This document shows, in pieces, positions 52,801 to 60,787 of a stretch of 64,000 bases of DNA. A model generated the notes under the pieces. That model was not told the DNA's origin. It did no database searches and saw nothing but the letters and a program-made list of their open reading frames with translations. Source of the DNA: Terriglobus saanensis SP1PR4. Its GTDB lineage: Bacteria > Acidobacteriota > Terriglobia > Terriglobales > Acidobacteriaceae. Made by a program: the position numbers and the translations under genes. The stretch spans positions 1,550,001 through 1,614,000 of the forward strand of contig NC_014963.1 in NCBI RefSeq assembly GCF_000179915.2, read 5' to 3'. Numbering within the stretch: the first letter of the stretch is position 1; each line of letters begins with the position of its first letter.

Positions 52801-53703
52801 TATGCCTCAAGTGTCTCTCCTTCCACGATTGTGACGCCGTTGGCCATCGACTCCACGATTGCCTTGACCGCGAACACGGTGACACCGCTTGCGGGCGCCA
52901 ATGTAACGCTGACGGCCACGCTGACCGAGCCGACCGGTGCACTCATCATTCCGACTGGTCTGGTCACGTTCTACGACACACTGAATGGAACAACGCGCAA
53001 GCTGGGAACGGCGATGCTGGTCTCCAATGGAGTGAATGCAGCGGTGGCTGTGTTTTCCAGCACGAACTACACGGCGGGCACGCATAGCGCGTATGCCATC
53101 TATGCCGGGGACGGCTCGTATAACACCATCACCTCAGGTCAGCTTTTGATCTCCGTTGGAGACTTCACCCTGACGATGAACCCGGCCACCATGACCATCA
53201 GTCAGGGACACAGCGGGCAGGCGGTTGGGCTGCTGACGACGGTGAGCGGCTTCACCGGGACCGTGACCTTCGGTTGTACGCCGCCTGCAAACACGTTGGC
53301 GACGTGTTCTTTTTCGCCGAGCTCTCTTACGGGTGGAGGCGCGACCACGCTGACGATCTCAACCACGGCCGATGCGACGTCCCTGATGAGAAACCGACCG
53401 CGTGGGGGCTCTGGCTGGCCGACAGGCGTTGCGCTTGGGGCCCTGTCGATGGCGTTTTTCGCGCGTCGCTCGCGGATGCGTTCGGTGCTCCTTGCACTGC
53501 TGCTTTCGATGGCTGCCCTGGGTGCGTGGGGATGTTCGAGCGGGACCTCGACTACGACCGGAGGCAGCACGACCATTGGAGGAGGAACTCCTATCGGGAC
53601 GGGCAGTCCTTTAGGAACGTCGAGCTTTACGCTGACGACTGCGGCGACGGATGGTTCGACTACGGTCCGGCATAACTATTCGTATCAGGTGACGATTCAA
53701 TAA
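49867..53703 (+). CDS. Large secreted Ig-repeat protein with pro-kumamolisin domain and degenerate S53 core
   Basis: A 1278-residue surface protein. Residues 1-40 are a signal region (LPTSLLVAALVLFCVSENSA). Residues ~41-190 match the pro-kumamolisin activation domain (HHFLTTEEFAARFQPSSASV; LSGTVAQMNAVFAVGLHRM). The next ~175 residues are a remnant of an S53 peptidase ending in TGLGQVDLKALIKAW; the catalytic SGTS motif is absent and the domain is about half size, so it is likely inactive. Seven or eight Ig-like repeats follow from ~390 (PTGTVTFSSAQGGTLG; AGSHSLVATYSGDTNYAAST). The C-terminus has a membrane helix (SVLLALLLSMAALGAWG) and a Gly/Ser/Thr tail. It is typical of Acidobacteria; role probably surface adhesion or display. 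Confidence 0.85.
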   Translation: MLREPAFFPKSVWARHLCLPTSLLVAALVLFCVSENSAEAQRTAISRALVVVDNEGAQDLGPAPGSAAVSGVVVTLKRSAAQQADLDSFLTNASTPGATGYHHFLTTEEFAARFQPSSASVDALSAWFSEQGLTVGAVSRARTSMLLSGTVAQMNAVFAVGLHRMSVASAEVLSATEVPSLPDALAASVTDVRGMNAIALNTDASSALDLLAAQVDANVSAVLVVKGVCTGSAADALADGFLPLLEQAAAQGQTVLVSGDCVTAALSPAATALATAVHGSADTQAVSLAVEGDARPSWQSVVGLPSGSIRAVPDLSSDPDALSTTLQTIVASAGVRQGAVNAILYSLAPVVGLYTQDAGVATGTWETATGLGQVDLKALIKAWPMGTGTTSVSISSSNYAPVHGTSFTLTATVTGTSTTTVPTGTVTFSSAQGGTLGSSALDSTGVATYVVSGVAAGSYDFKAVYGGDGVYAPATTASTAGVTVLGEPTMLSAVVASGATVGGTFAVTVTAKSASGIGTPSGSASVTPQGTSTTVVYTGALSSTVAGTATGVVNVLATQAGSVTLLVGCNSADVSFTCYTPVSVQATIAKATPGVVASYSTGVTAAARRRAAALETTSTGTVSATVSSSSTSVIPTGNVQFLDGTTVLGTGILANGVATLPVALTGAGHSITAVYAGDANFLTATSAAVAATGTLVTTTTSLASSASTSTYGTSLTLTSVVTPASLVDATAPTGTITFTDSLQGVVGTATLSAGTATLALTTLNAGSHSLVATYSGDTNYAASTSTTTVTVAVTAATGSLTATLSSTAAIGYGTAASISATVLLTSTGTATGSVTAMIAGVSGAVYKGVLTAGVATIAINAPPPGTYTVTVACTASINLTCSNTVTLTLKVVVGPTVTMLTVVPSAPQAGYKTTLTATVGPAVATTATLAAVTGTVSFTDNGISIGTGIVTNGTATLAVALAGGKSHALLATYSGDANYASSVSPSTIVTPLAIDSTIALTANTVTPLAGANVTLTATLTEPTGALIIPTGLVTFYDTLNGTTRKLGTAMLVSNGVNAAVAVFSSTNYTAGTHSAYAIYAGDGSYNTITSGQLLISVGDFTLTMNPATMTISQGHSGQAVGLLTTVSGFTGTVTFGCTPPANTLATCSFSPSSLTGGGATTLTISTTADATSLMRNRPRGGSGWPTGVALGALSMAFFARRSRMRSVLLALLLSMAALGAWGCSSGTSTTTGGSTTIGGGTPIGTGSPLGTSSFTLTTAATDGSTTVRHNYSYQVTIQ

Positions 53704-53729
53704 GGTTTCGCTACAAGAGGATAAAATGT

Positions 53730-53771
53730 GCTCCACCTTCCGCGATGAAGCTGCGAAAGAATGGGGCACAA
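53730..53771 (-). repeat. Dispersed hairpin repeat, copy D (short, degenerate)
   Basis: On the minus strand, GCCCCATTCTTTCGC then a loop and GCGGAAGGTGGAGC, followed by a T-rich ACATTTTATCC. Only the hairpin part is kept. It lies between the convergent Ig-repeat and ppk genes and could end both transcripts. Confidence 0.7.
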
Positions 53772-53778
53772 GTTTTCT

Positions 53779-55932
53779 CTAGGATCGGCTTTTTGTTTTT
53801 GCAGCTTTCTTCACTGGCTTCTTTGTCGCTTTGGTCGCTGGCTTGGAGAGGGTCTTCGACGGCAGATCCTTCCCGGTCATCAGGAAGTTTTGCGCGCTGA
53901 AAGGGGCGCCGGAGCGAGGCGCGCGGAGGTACAGACCGTCCGGTTGCATCAGGCGTGCCTTGGTGTTGTCGCGGAGATAAGCTTCCAAAATTTGGTCGCG
54001 CAGGCGCGTTGCGAGCTCCGGATCGAGCACAGGGAAGACGGCTTCGCAGCGTTCGTAGAGATTGCGCGGCATCCAGTCCGCACTACCGCAGTAGACCTCC
54101 GATTTGCCTTTGTTGGCGAACCAGAAGATGCGACTGTGTTCAAGGAATCGACCGACGATGGAACGGACCTGAATGTTTTCGCTCAGGCCGTGGATACCGG
54201 GGCGCAGCGAGCACATGCCGCGAATGATCAGATCAATCTTAACCCCGGCCTGCGACGCGGCGTAGAGGGCGTGGATGGTCTTGCGATCGAGCAGCGCATT
54301 CATCTTGGCGATGATGTGGCCGGGTTTGCCCGCGCGTGCATTCAGGGTCTCGCGCTCGATCAGGCGGATCAGCTCGGTGGCAAGGGTCTGCGGAGCGACG
54401 AGGAGCGGCTTGTAGTCGGCGGCATCTGCTTCTGCCGTGAGGTAGTTGAAGACGGCGTGGACGGCAGCGGTGATCTCTGGATTCACCGTCAGCAGGCTGA
54501 TGTCGGTATAAAAACGCGCTGTGACGGGGTTGTAGTTTCCTGTGCCAAGGTGCGCATAGCGGCGCATGACACCGTCTTCGTCGCGGCGGACGAGCAGCGC
54601 GAGCTTGCAGTGGGTCTTACGCCCGGCGATGCCGTGGAAGACTTGTACGCCAGCTTCTTCGAGCGAACGCGCCCAGCGGATATTGGAGGCCTCGTCGAAG
54701 CGCGCGCGCAACTCGATAACGACGGTGATGTCCTTGGCTTCGGCGGCCTCCACCAGGGCGTGGACCATGGGAGAGTCGGAGCTGGTGCGGTAGAGCGTCT
54801 GCTTCAGCGTAATGACGCGTTCGTCTTCCGCGGCGCTCTGTAGAAACTGTTCGACCGTCAGGTAAGACTCGAAGGGATGGTGCAGTAGTACGTCGTGCTT
54901 GCGCAGTTCCGCGAAGATGTCCGGGGACTTGCTATCGAGCTTGAAGAGGCTTCCGGTGAACTGGGGAAACTTCAGGTCGGGCCGAGCGATCTGGCTGTAG
55001 AGGTCGGCCACGCGCGAAAGATTTACCGGTGCGTTGACGCGAAAAATCTGCCAGCGGTCGAGATCGAAGTTGATCCTCAGTTGTTCGATCAACTCTTCAT
55101 TCGCTCCGCTTTCTATTTCGAGACGTACCACGTCGCCCTTGCGGCGGTTATGGAGTTCGGCGCGGACACTCTCCAGAAGAGAACGGGCCTCTTCCTCTTC
55201 GAGGTAAAGATTGCTGTTGCGCGTGATGCGAAAGGCCGATCGCGCGACGATCTGATAGCCGGGAAACATGCGTTCCGCGCGGGCCTGCACGAGTTCGTGG
55301 AGATAAAGGAAGTGGAACTCACCAGCGGGGCAGCGCATCGGAACAAAGCGGGGCAAGGAACGCGGAACGGTGACGATTCCGAGGATGGACTTGCGCGCCT
55401 TCGTCTGTTTTCTACGAAGAAGAAAGGCAATGCAGAGGGCCTTGTTCAGAACGCGAGGGAAGGGATGGGTCGGATCGATCGAAACGGGCGTAAGAAGTGG
55501 GTCGACCTCCGTCTCGTAGTAGTGCATGGCTTGCGACCGTTCGGTCTCATTGAGATCACTCCATTTGAGGATGCGGATCTTGGCCGCCTTCAACGCGGGC
55601 AGGACCTGGCCGGTGAAGCAGTCATACTGCATGTGCACGAAAGAGTGCAACTGGTCGGCGAGGAGTTCGAGCCGCTCCTGCTCCGTGAGGGCGTCGTCGA
55701 TCTCTTCGGGAGAGGGGGTGTATCCTTCCTCGATGCGCTGCAGGATACCGGCGACACGGATCTCGACAAACTCGTCGAGATTGCTGGCCGTGATGGCGAG
55801 AAACTTCAATCGCTCCAGAAGAGGATTGGTGCTGTCCTGCGCTTCTTCGAGCACGCGCAGGTTGAAGCGGAGCCAGGATTCGTCGCGGTTAATGAAAAGA
55901 TGTTGCGGCTTGGGTATGGGCTTGCGCGCCAT
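53779..55932 (-). CDS. ppk1: Polyphosphate kinase 1
   Basis: A 717-residue membrane-associated enzyme that makes polyphosphate from ATP, with four domains. The N-domain starts LFINRDESWLRFNLRVLEEA and LKFLAITASNLDEFVEIRVA. The autophosphorylated His lies in VFHGIAGRKTHCKLALLVRR, and the second catalytic region has RSIVGRFLEHSRIFWFANKG. The ATG at 55932 has GAGGA 8 nt upstream. The last ~30 residues are a Lys/Ala-rich basic tail (KPATKATKKPVKKAAKTKSRS) that most Ppk1 proteins lack; it may bind polyphosphate or nucleic acid. Confidence 0.96.
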   Translation of the reverse strand: MARKPIPKPQHLFINRDESWLRFNLRVLEEAQDSTNPLLERLKFLAITASNLDEFVEIRVAGILQRIEEGYTPSPEEIDDALTEQERLELLADQLHSFVHMQYDCFTGQVLPALKAAKIRILKWSDLNETERSQAMHYYETEVDPLLTPVSIDPTHPFPRVLNKALCIAFLLRRKQTKARKSILGIVTVPRSLPRFVPMRCPAGEFHFLYLHELVQARAERMFPGYQIVARSAFRITRNSNLYLEEEEARSLLESVRAELHNRRKGDVVRLEIESGANEELIEQLRINFDLDRWQIFRVNAPVNLSRVADLYSQIARPDLKFPQFTGSLFKLDSKSPDIFAELRKHDVLLHHPFESYLTVEQFLQSAAEDERVITLKQTLYRTSSDSPMVHALVEAAEAKDITVVIELRARFDEASNIRWARSLEEAGVQVFHGIAGRKTHCKLALLVRRDEDGVMRRYAHLGTGNYNPVTARFYTDISLLTVNPEITAAVHAVFNYLTAEADAADYKPLLVAPQTLATELIRLIERETLNARAGKPGHIIAKMNALLDRKTIHALYAASQAGVKIDLIIRGMCSLRPGIHGLSENIQVRSIVGRFLEHSRIFWFANKGKSEVYCGSADWMPRNLYERCEAVFPVLDPELATRLRDQILEAYLRDNTKARLMQPDGLYLRAPRSGAPFSAQNFLMTGKDLPSKTLSKPATKATKKPVKKAAKTKSRS

Positions 55933-56056
55933 GAAATATCCTCAGGGAAAGGCTACCTTAATACTTTGTTCGAAGCAGTTTGTATGAATTTCTTGTAACG
56001 TCGTGAGGTAATCTGGCATCAGATTGCAAAGGGCGGGGACGCCAGAAGGAGTACCA

Positions 56057-56353
56057 ATGAAGATTCGTACATTTGGAAGCGCAATGGTTGCATTGGTGCT
56101 TTCCGCGGGACTTGCCGTAGCGCAGGACGGCGCGAAGCAGGATATGAAGACCGCTGGACATGACACGGCTTCCGCAACCAAGAGCGCCGGTCGCGGCATC
56201 AAGAAGGGCACTGTGAAGGGCGCGAAGGCGACCAAGCACGGAACCGCCGTTGGAGCGACGAAGACCGCGCGCGGAACCAAGAAGCTAGGCAAGGCCATCG
56301 TGGGTGACAAGACCCCGACGACCACGCCGCATGATCCGCCAAAACCCCAGTAA
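56057..56353 (+). CDS. Small secreted Lys/Thr/Gly-rich basic protein
   Basis: A 98-residue protein with a signal peptide (MKIRTFGSAMVALVLSAGLAVAQ, cut after AVA). The mature ~75 residues are low complexity and very basic (SATKSAGRGIKKGTVKGAKAT, repeated TK and KGxK units, ending HDPPKPQ), resembling histone H1 tails. GAAGGAG lies 5 nt before the ATG. A strong terminator follows, so it is a single-gene unit. No domain is recognised. It may bind polyphosphate, LPS or nucleic acid outside the membrane, or simply be a structural peptide. It lies between ppk and ctaA on the opposite strand. Confidence 0.8.
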   Translation: MKIRTFGSAMVALVLSAGLAVAQDGAKQDMKTAGHDTASATKSAGRGIKKGTVKGAKATKHGTAVGATKTARGTKKLGKAIVGDKTPTTTPHDPPKPQ

Positions 56354-56374
56354 TCGGGAAGGTTTTGTATCAGG

Positions 56375-56405
56375 GGCCAGCGCAGGTTTGCGCTGGCCTT
56401 TTTGT
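56375..56405 (+). terminator. Intrinsic terminator after the small basic secreted protein
   Basis: A 10-bp perfect stem GGCCAGCGCA (56375-56384) with TGCGCTGGCC (56389-56398), loop GGTT, followed by TTTTTG and TTGTTT. Confidence 0.85.
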
Positions 56406-56408
56406 TGT

Positions 56409-57338
56409 TTAGGCGGCCGATACCTCGCGCGATGTGGAGGCGTCAAAGACCAGCATCAACAGCGAGGACCAGTAGAGGTCTGCACCGAGGAGATGGAGCA
56501 CCTGCATCCACCACGGAGCGAGCAGGGCGAGGTCCGCGATTCCAAGAAAGATCTGAAAGGCGAGCAGAGCGAGCGTGGCCCCGATGAGCTTCTTCACGCG
56601 TGGCGAAGAGAGTTCGCGTGCCTTCGTGGTGAGCCAGATGAGGGCTGCCGTGGCCACCAGGACGCTCAGGGGATGGACACTGCGCAGTCGAAGCAGCATG
56701 GGGGCGTCTGCGGCGAAGTCCTGTGCGAAGGCGGCACGAAGCGAGGTCGCCGGGAAGAGGGTATCGCCAAGAGCGGCAAGCGACCCGCTGACGCCTACGA
56801 CGAGGGTCGAGGCCAGTGTGAGCCAGTGCATCGCGCGCAGACGGGGCGCAGGGTTGCCACTGACAAGCCATGCCGCCAATGTGAGCGAAGCAAGGAGCAG
56901 GAAAGTATTGGCGAAGTGCACGCCGAGAAATACCACGCGGGCGACAGACCGGTTGCCTGTAACGTATCCGAGTTTAACGAGCAGAGCTCCGAGAATTGCT
57001 TCGACGACTAACAAGATCGCGGCGAAAACGACTGCTTTTCGCGCTGGATGCGGTTTTGGCAAGTTGCGGAGAACCAGGACGACGAGCGCGACCATCGCGA
57101 AGGCGGCGACTCCCGTCATCATGCGATGAGCGAATTCGATCATCGTGTGGATGTTGGGCGAGACCGGGATGACGTCGCCGTTGCAGAGGGGCCAGTGATT
57201 TCCGCAGCCCGCACCAGAGCCTGTGGAACGAACGATCGCTCCCCATGATGCGACGAGGACGTTCCACCCCAGAACGCCCCATGCAAACCGGGCAAGGTAG
57301 GTTCCGCGCTTCGCCGTTCTAAGCTGCATCGTGGGCAT
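56409..57338 (-). CDS. ctaA: CtaA/Cox15-family heme A synthase-like protein
   Basis: A 309-residue protein with seven to eight membrane helices. CtaA oxidises heme O to heme A for cytochrome oxidases. Diagnostic residues are present: STGSGAGCGNHWPLCNGDVI in the first periplasmic loop, conserved histidines in IEFAHRMMTG, FLGVHFANTF, RSVHPLSVL and VLHLLGADLYW. The Cys pair of the first loop is kept. The start is at 57338 or 57329; both are in frame. The stop of proC lies 3 nt upstream, so the genes form one operon. Confidence 0.92.
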   Translation of the reverse strand: MPTMQLRTAKRGTYLARFAWGVLGWNVLVASWGAIVRSTGSGAGCGNHWPLCNGDVIPVSPNIHTMIEFAHRMMTGVAAFAMVALVVLVLRNLPKPHPARKAVVFAAILLVVEAILGALLVKLGYVTGNRSVARVVFLGVHFANTFLLLASLTLAAWLVSGNPAPRLRAMHWLTLASTLVVGVSGSLAALGDTLFPATSLRAAFAQDFAADAPMLLRLRSVHPLSVLVATAALIWLTTKARELSSPRVKKLIGATLALLAFQIFLGIADLALLAPWWMQVLHLLGADLYWSSLLMLVFDASTSREVSAA

Positions 57339-57341
57339 CGT

Positions 57342-58205
57342 TTAGCCTGCGGCCAGTTCCTTTGCGCGCATCGTGGCGCGTTTGACGGCTTTGATAAGGG
57401 TGACGCGAAGACCGCCCTCTTCGAGTTCGAGGATGCCGTCCACAGTGCAGCCTGCGGGAGTGGTGACGGCGTCCTTAAGTAGAGCGGGGTGGTAGCCGGT
57501 TTCGAGCACCATGCGCGCCGCGCCGTAGGTCGTCTGCGCCGCGAGCTGGGTAGCAATGTCACGCGGCAGGCCGACGTTCACGCCCGCTTCCGCCAGGGCT
57601 TCAATGATGATGTAGATGAAAGCCGGACCAGATCCAGAGAGGCCTGTGACGGCATCCATATGCTTCTCATCCACGATGACGGTGCGGCCTACGGTAGCGA
57701 AGATCTTCTGCGCGATGGCAAGCTGTGCGTCCGTCGTGTGGACTCCGCGAGCGAGCGCGGTGATGCCTGCAGCGAGCATGGCCGGGGTGTTCGGCATGGC
57801 GCGGACGACGCCCGCATCGTGACCGATAGCGGCTTCGATGGACTTGGTTGTGACCGAAGCGGCGAAGGAGATCAGCAACTTCTTGTCGTTGAGGACCGGA
57901 AGGATCTCTTCCACGAGCGCGGGAACCTGCGTCGGCTTCACACCAAGGAGAATCACGTCCGCGTGTTCCGCGGCGGAGCGGTTGTCCGTGGAAACCTCAA
58001 TGCCGAACTGCGTACCCAAAGCGTGCGCACGGTCTTCGTGGCCCACGGTTGCGGTGATCTGTTCGGGTAGAAGCAGGTTGTTTTTCAGGAAGGCCTGGAG
58101 AAGGATGCCGCCCATCTTTCCAGCGCCAAGGATGGCGACGCGGACGTTGGGTAGCGCAGGGGGAACAACGGTGGGGAGTTCGAACTGTATCTCTTCGCTC
58201 ATCAT
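57342..58205 (-). CDS. proC: Pyrroline-5-carboxylate reductase
   Basis: A 287-residue Rossmann-fold enzyme that makes proline with NAD(P)H. The cofactor site is VRVAILGAGKMGGILLQAF. Family residues include VILLGVKPTQVPALVEEI, RAMPNTPAMLAAGI, AVTGLSGSGPAFIYIIIEAL in part, and TTPAGCTVDGILELEEGG. The start is one of two adjacent ATGs (58205 and 58202); AAAGAAG lies just upstream of them. ctaA follows 3 nt after its stop codon. Confidence 0.95.
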   Translation of the reverse strand: MMSEEIQFELPTVVPPALPNVRVAILGAGKMGGILLQAFLKNNLLLPEQITATVGHEDRAHALGTQFGIEVSTDNRSAAEHADVILLGVKPTQVPALVEEILPVLNDKKLLISFAASVTTKSIEAAIGHDAGVVRAMPNTPAMLAAGITALARGVHTTDAQLAIAQKIFATVGRTVIVDEKHMDAVTGLSGSGPAFIYIIIEALAEAGVNVGLPRDIATQLAAQTTYGAARMVLETGYHPALLKDAVTTPAGCTVDGILELEEGGLRVTLIKAVKRATMRAKELAAG

Positions 58206-58336
58206 CTTCTTTCGCACGCACAAACAGTGGAGCCTTAAGGCTACCACTCGCGCGAAGGTTGCTGCGAAGTCTCAAGGGGAAGTGGACCGGTTCCATTGGC
58301 CCTGCATCGATTACCGATCACGATTTCGAGCTAAGC

Positions 58337-58342
58337 TAGTCT
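58337..58342 (+). promoter_or_regulatory. -10 box TAGTCT of a probable leaderless promoter
   Basis: TAGTCT ends 8 nt before ATG 58351 and only 2 nt before the in-frame ATG at 58345, which favours the second ATG. Confidence 0.45.
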
Positions 58343-58350
58343 GCATGGAT

Positions 58351-58716
58351 ATGCCTGCTGCTTCACGGTTCGGAAGGAAGTCGCAGATAGGGTTTGTTCT
58401 GCTGGCTGCGCTCGCGATCGAGTCGGTGAACTTCTTTCTCGGCTCCCCCGCCGTGGATCCCGGTCCGCAGGAGACGCAGTGGTACACGAACCTGCTGGCG
58501 CTTCAATGGGTCGCCCTGCATGCGGTCGGAATCTTCATGACCGACTGGGTCGACCGCATGGGCTTCCCCAGGCTCGCCGTTCCGGCGCTATTTCTAGGTG
58601 GCTACGCGACGACTGTGGTCGTCCTGGTCGCGCTCGTCTTCATCGTTCAACGCGTCGTTCGCTGGATCGGACGCCCGGAACGGCGTCGTCGTCGCCGTTC
58701 CGGGCCCGCTCTATAA
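58351..58716 (+). CDS. Hypothetical small membrane protein (121 aa)
   Basis: A 121-residue protein with two or three hydrophobic stretches: IGFVLLAALAIESVNFFLG near the start and LFLGGYATTVVVLVALVFIV near the end, with ALQWVALHAVGIFMTDWVDR between. A strongly basic tail follows (RPERRRRRRSGPAL), which should face the cytoplasm. I do not recognise the family. The start at ATG 58351 is favoured by the -10 box; 58345 is the alternative. It is convergent with murA, their ends only 1 nt apart. Confidence 0.65.
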   Translation: MPAASRFGRKSQIGFVLLAALAIESVNFFLGSPAVDPGPQETQWYTNLLALQWVALHAVGIFMTDWVDRMGFPRLAVPALFLGGYATTVVVLVALVFIVQRVVRWIGRPERRRRRRSGPAL

Positions 58717-58717
58717 G

Positions 58718-59998
58718 CTATTTTTTGCCGAAGACCTCGCCCATGCGGCGGATCTGAGCGCCTACGCCGCGAAGCTTCTCTTCGATGCGTTCGTAGCCGC
58801 GGTCGATGTGATACACGCGGTCGAGGATGGTTTCTCCGTCGGCCACAAGCGCTGCGAGAACGAGCGATGCACTGGCGCGAAGATCGCTGCACATGACGGC
58901 TGCGGCGGAGAGCGGTGTCTTTCCGCGGACCGTAGCGGTGCGGCCATCGACACGGATGTTCGCGCCCATGCGGACGAGTTCGCTGACGTGCATGAAGCGG
59001 TTTTCGAAGATGTTTTCGATCACGGTCGAGGTGCCTTCGGACTGGGTCGCGAGCGCCATGTACTGCGCCTGCATATCGGTGGGGAAGCCGGGATATTCGA
59101 CGGTGGAGACATCTGCTGCCTTTAGGTGGCCTTCGCTGCGGACGCGGATGTTCTCCTTGCCGACGTCCAGACGGACGCCGCACTCTTCGAGCTTGGCGAT
59201 GACAGCAGCGAGATGGCCCGGGTTGCAGCAGTCGACGTTGAGATCGCCGCCCGAGATGGCTCCCGCGATGATGAACGTGCCCGCCTCGATGCGGTCGGGG
59301 TTGATGCGGTGGCGAGTCCCGTGCAGCTTGCTGACGCCCTGCACGGTGATCTTGGAGGTGCCTGCGCCTTCGATCTTTGCACCCATGCTGATGAGCATGT
59401 TGGCCAGGTCGGTTACCTCGGGCTCCTGCGCGCAGTTTTCCATGATGGTTTCGCCGTCGGCGAGGGTGGCGGCCATCAGGAGGTCTTCGGTGCCGGTGAC
59501 GGTGATCTTGTCGAAGAGAATGTGCGCGCCCTTGAGACGGTCGGCGCGGGCCTCGATGTAGCCGTGGTCCTGCGTGATCTTTGCGCCCATCAGTTCCAGC
59601 CCCTTGAGGTGAAGATCGATGGGGCGGTCTCCAATGGAGCATCCGCCGGGGACCGCAACGCGGGCCATGCCGACACGCGCGACGAGCGGCCCAAGGACGA
59701 GCGAGGAGGCGCGCATCGTTTTGACGATCTCGTATTTGGCCTCAGGATCGGAGAGAACGGCGCAGCGGATCGTGGTGCGATGTTGTGCGCGGCCGTAGCC
59801 GAGTTCCACCTGGGCGCCCATGGCTTCGAGCAACTTGCGCTCGGTCTCGATGTCGCGGACCTGCGGAATGTTCTCGAGGACAACTTCCTCTTCTGTGAGG
59901 ATGGCGGCGGCCATGCAGGGGAGCGCGGAGTTCTTTGCGCCAGAGACTTTGATGGTGCCGAGCAGCGGATTCCCGCCGCGGACTACAAACTTATCCAT
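58718..59998 (-). CDS. murA: UDP-N-acetylglucosamine 1-carboxyvinyltransferase
   Basis: A 426-residue enzyme for the first committed step of peptidoglycan synthesis. It starts MDKFVVRGGNPLLGTIKVSGA and has the Lys-Asn pair of GAKNSALPCMAAAIL. The catalytic Cys lies in RVAVPGGCSIGDRPIDLHL, so fosfomycin sensitivity is expected at that site. The six-fold alpha/beta repeats run through to LAALVADGETILDRVYHIDRG in part. The length is normal. A -10 box TAAACT 6 nt before the ATG suggests a leaderless transcript. Confidence 0.97.
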   Translation of the reverse strand: MDKFVVRGGNPLLGTIKVSGAKNSALPCMAAAILTEEEVVLENIPQVRDIETERKLLEAMGAQVELGYGRAQHRTTIRCAVLSDPEAKYEIVKTMRASSLVLGPLVARVGMARVAVPGGCSIGDRPIDLHLKGLELMGAKITQDHGYIEARADRLKGAHILFDKITVTGTEDLLMAATLADGETIMENCAQEPEVTDLANMLISMGAKIEGAGTSKITVQGVSKLHGTRHRINPDRIEAGTFIIAGAISGGDLNVDCCNPGHLAAVIAKLEECGVRLDVGKENIRVRSEGHLKAADVSTVEYPGFPTDMQAQYMALATQSEGTSTVIENIFENRFMHVSELVRMGANIRVDGRTATVRGKTPLSAAAVMCSDLRASASLVLAALVADGETILDRVYHIDRGYERIEEKLRGVGAQIRRMGEVFGKK

Positions 59999-60004
59999 CC
60001 CGCT

Positions 60005-60010
60005 AGTTTA
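60005..60010 (-). promoter_or_regulatory. -10 box TAAACT of a probable leaderless promoter for murA
   Basis: On the minus strand TAAACT ends 6 nt before the murA ATG at 59998. The gap (AGCGGG) holds only a weak purine run. Confidence 0.55.
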
Positions 60011-60057
60011 CGGAAGAGTAACGAGGAAAGGTGGGTGGCTAGATTGGTGCGCTCTGC

Positions 60058-60091
60058 AAAACAGCCCTCGCCGCGACTGCGGCGAGGGCTG
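60058..60091 (-). terminator. Intrinsic terminator on the minus strand
   Basis: A 13-bp perfect stem (CAGCCCTCGCCGC 60062-60074 with GCGGCGAGGGCTG 60079-60091) and a 4-nt loop, followed by TTTTGC on the minus strand. It ends the Spy/CpxP-like transcript before murA. Confidence 0.8.
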
Positions 60092-60107
60092 CTGATGGAA
60101 CGGGAAG

Positions 60108-60521
60108 CTAAACGCCGGTTGGCGGAGGAGCCTGTCCTTCGCCACGGTGGCCGTGGTGCATGGCCTTCAACTGCTGCATCTGCTCGGGTGTGAGAATGCC
60201 GGTAAGCTGCTCCTGGGAGTCTTTTCCGATGGCATGCCTCTGCTGCTTGCGCTGATCGGGTGTCAGGGAGGTGTCCGCGCGGAGGGCCTGCATCTTCTGC
60301 TGGCGGTCGGCGAGGATGGGCTCGAGCTTCGCGGTCTGGTCGGGTGACAGGCCGAGCTTTTTGCTCAGGTGCATCGCCATCTTATGGGGGTTAGGGCTGT
60401 GATGGCGTTCGTGCTGCGCTGGCGGAGCATCGTTTTGCGGTGCGGGCGCGGTCTGTTGGGCGATGGCTGCGGCCCCAACAAGGGAGAGAGCGAGAGCTGC
60501 GATGAGAAGAGTGCGCTTCAT
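60108..60521 (-). CDS. Spy/CpxP-like periplasmic protein
   Basis: A 137-residue protein with a signal peptide (MKRTLLIAALALSLVGAAA). The mature part is Gln-, Ala- and His-rich. It contains KLGLSPDQTAKLEPILADRQ and SLTPDQRKQQRHAIGKDSQE, then GILTPEQMQQLKAMHHGH, the repeated L-T-x-x-Q helices of the LTXXQ/Spy-CpxP family of envelope-stress chaperones. AAGGAG lies about 7 nt before the ATG at 60521. It is a single-gene unit with its own terminator. A metal-sensing role is possible, since several family members bind metals. Confidence 0.85.
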   Translation of the reverse strand: MKRTLLIAALALSLVGAAAIAQQTAPAPQNDAPPAQHERHHSPNPHKMAMHLSKKLGLSPDQTAKLEPILADRQQKMQALRADTSLTPDQRKQQRHAIGKDSQEQLTGILTPEQMQQLKAMHHGHRGEGQAPPPTGV

Positions 60522-60722
60522 GGTGTAACTCCTTGCGGCGGATAGGATGCGCCGCTCTGCAAGGAATAAACACGGTGTGGCGGGAAGGTTGTGAGCAACT
60601 ATCTTTGGGGAGATGGGTTCTCGATGAGCCGAAACTCTGGGTGCCCCGTACATCGCGCTCTTTGCGATGTGCGGGAAGGATGCTGATTCGGTCGAGATCT
60701 GAGATGGAGTGAAAGGGGATAA

Positions 60723-60784
60723 GCGGTTCGCGCTCCGCGCGACCCCACCTTTCGCCAATAACGCTGGCGAAAGAATGGGGCACA
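60723..60784 (-). repeat. Dispersed hairpin repeat, copy E
   Basis: On the minus strand CCCCATTCTTTCGCCA pairs with TGGCGAAAGG and TGGGG, then a GTCGCGCGGAGCGCG linker. The stem base is extended by a paired GCCA/TGGC that differs from other copies. It lies just after the murQ stop codon. Confidence 0.8.
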
Positions 60785-60787
60785 GAG

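Noticed and set aside
51000-53200. CRISPR-like or tandem DNA repeat array in the Ig-repeat gene
   Set aside because: The repeats are protein-level Ig domains of about 90 residues. Spacer-repeat regularity at the DNA level is absent.
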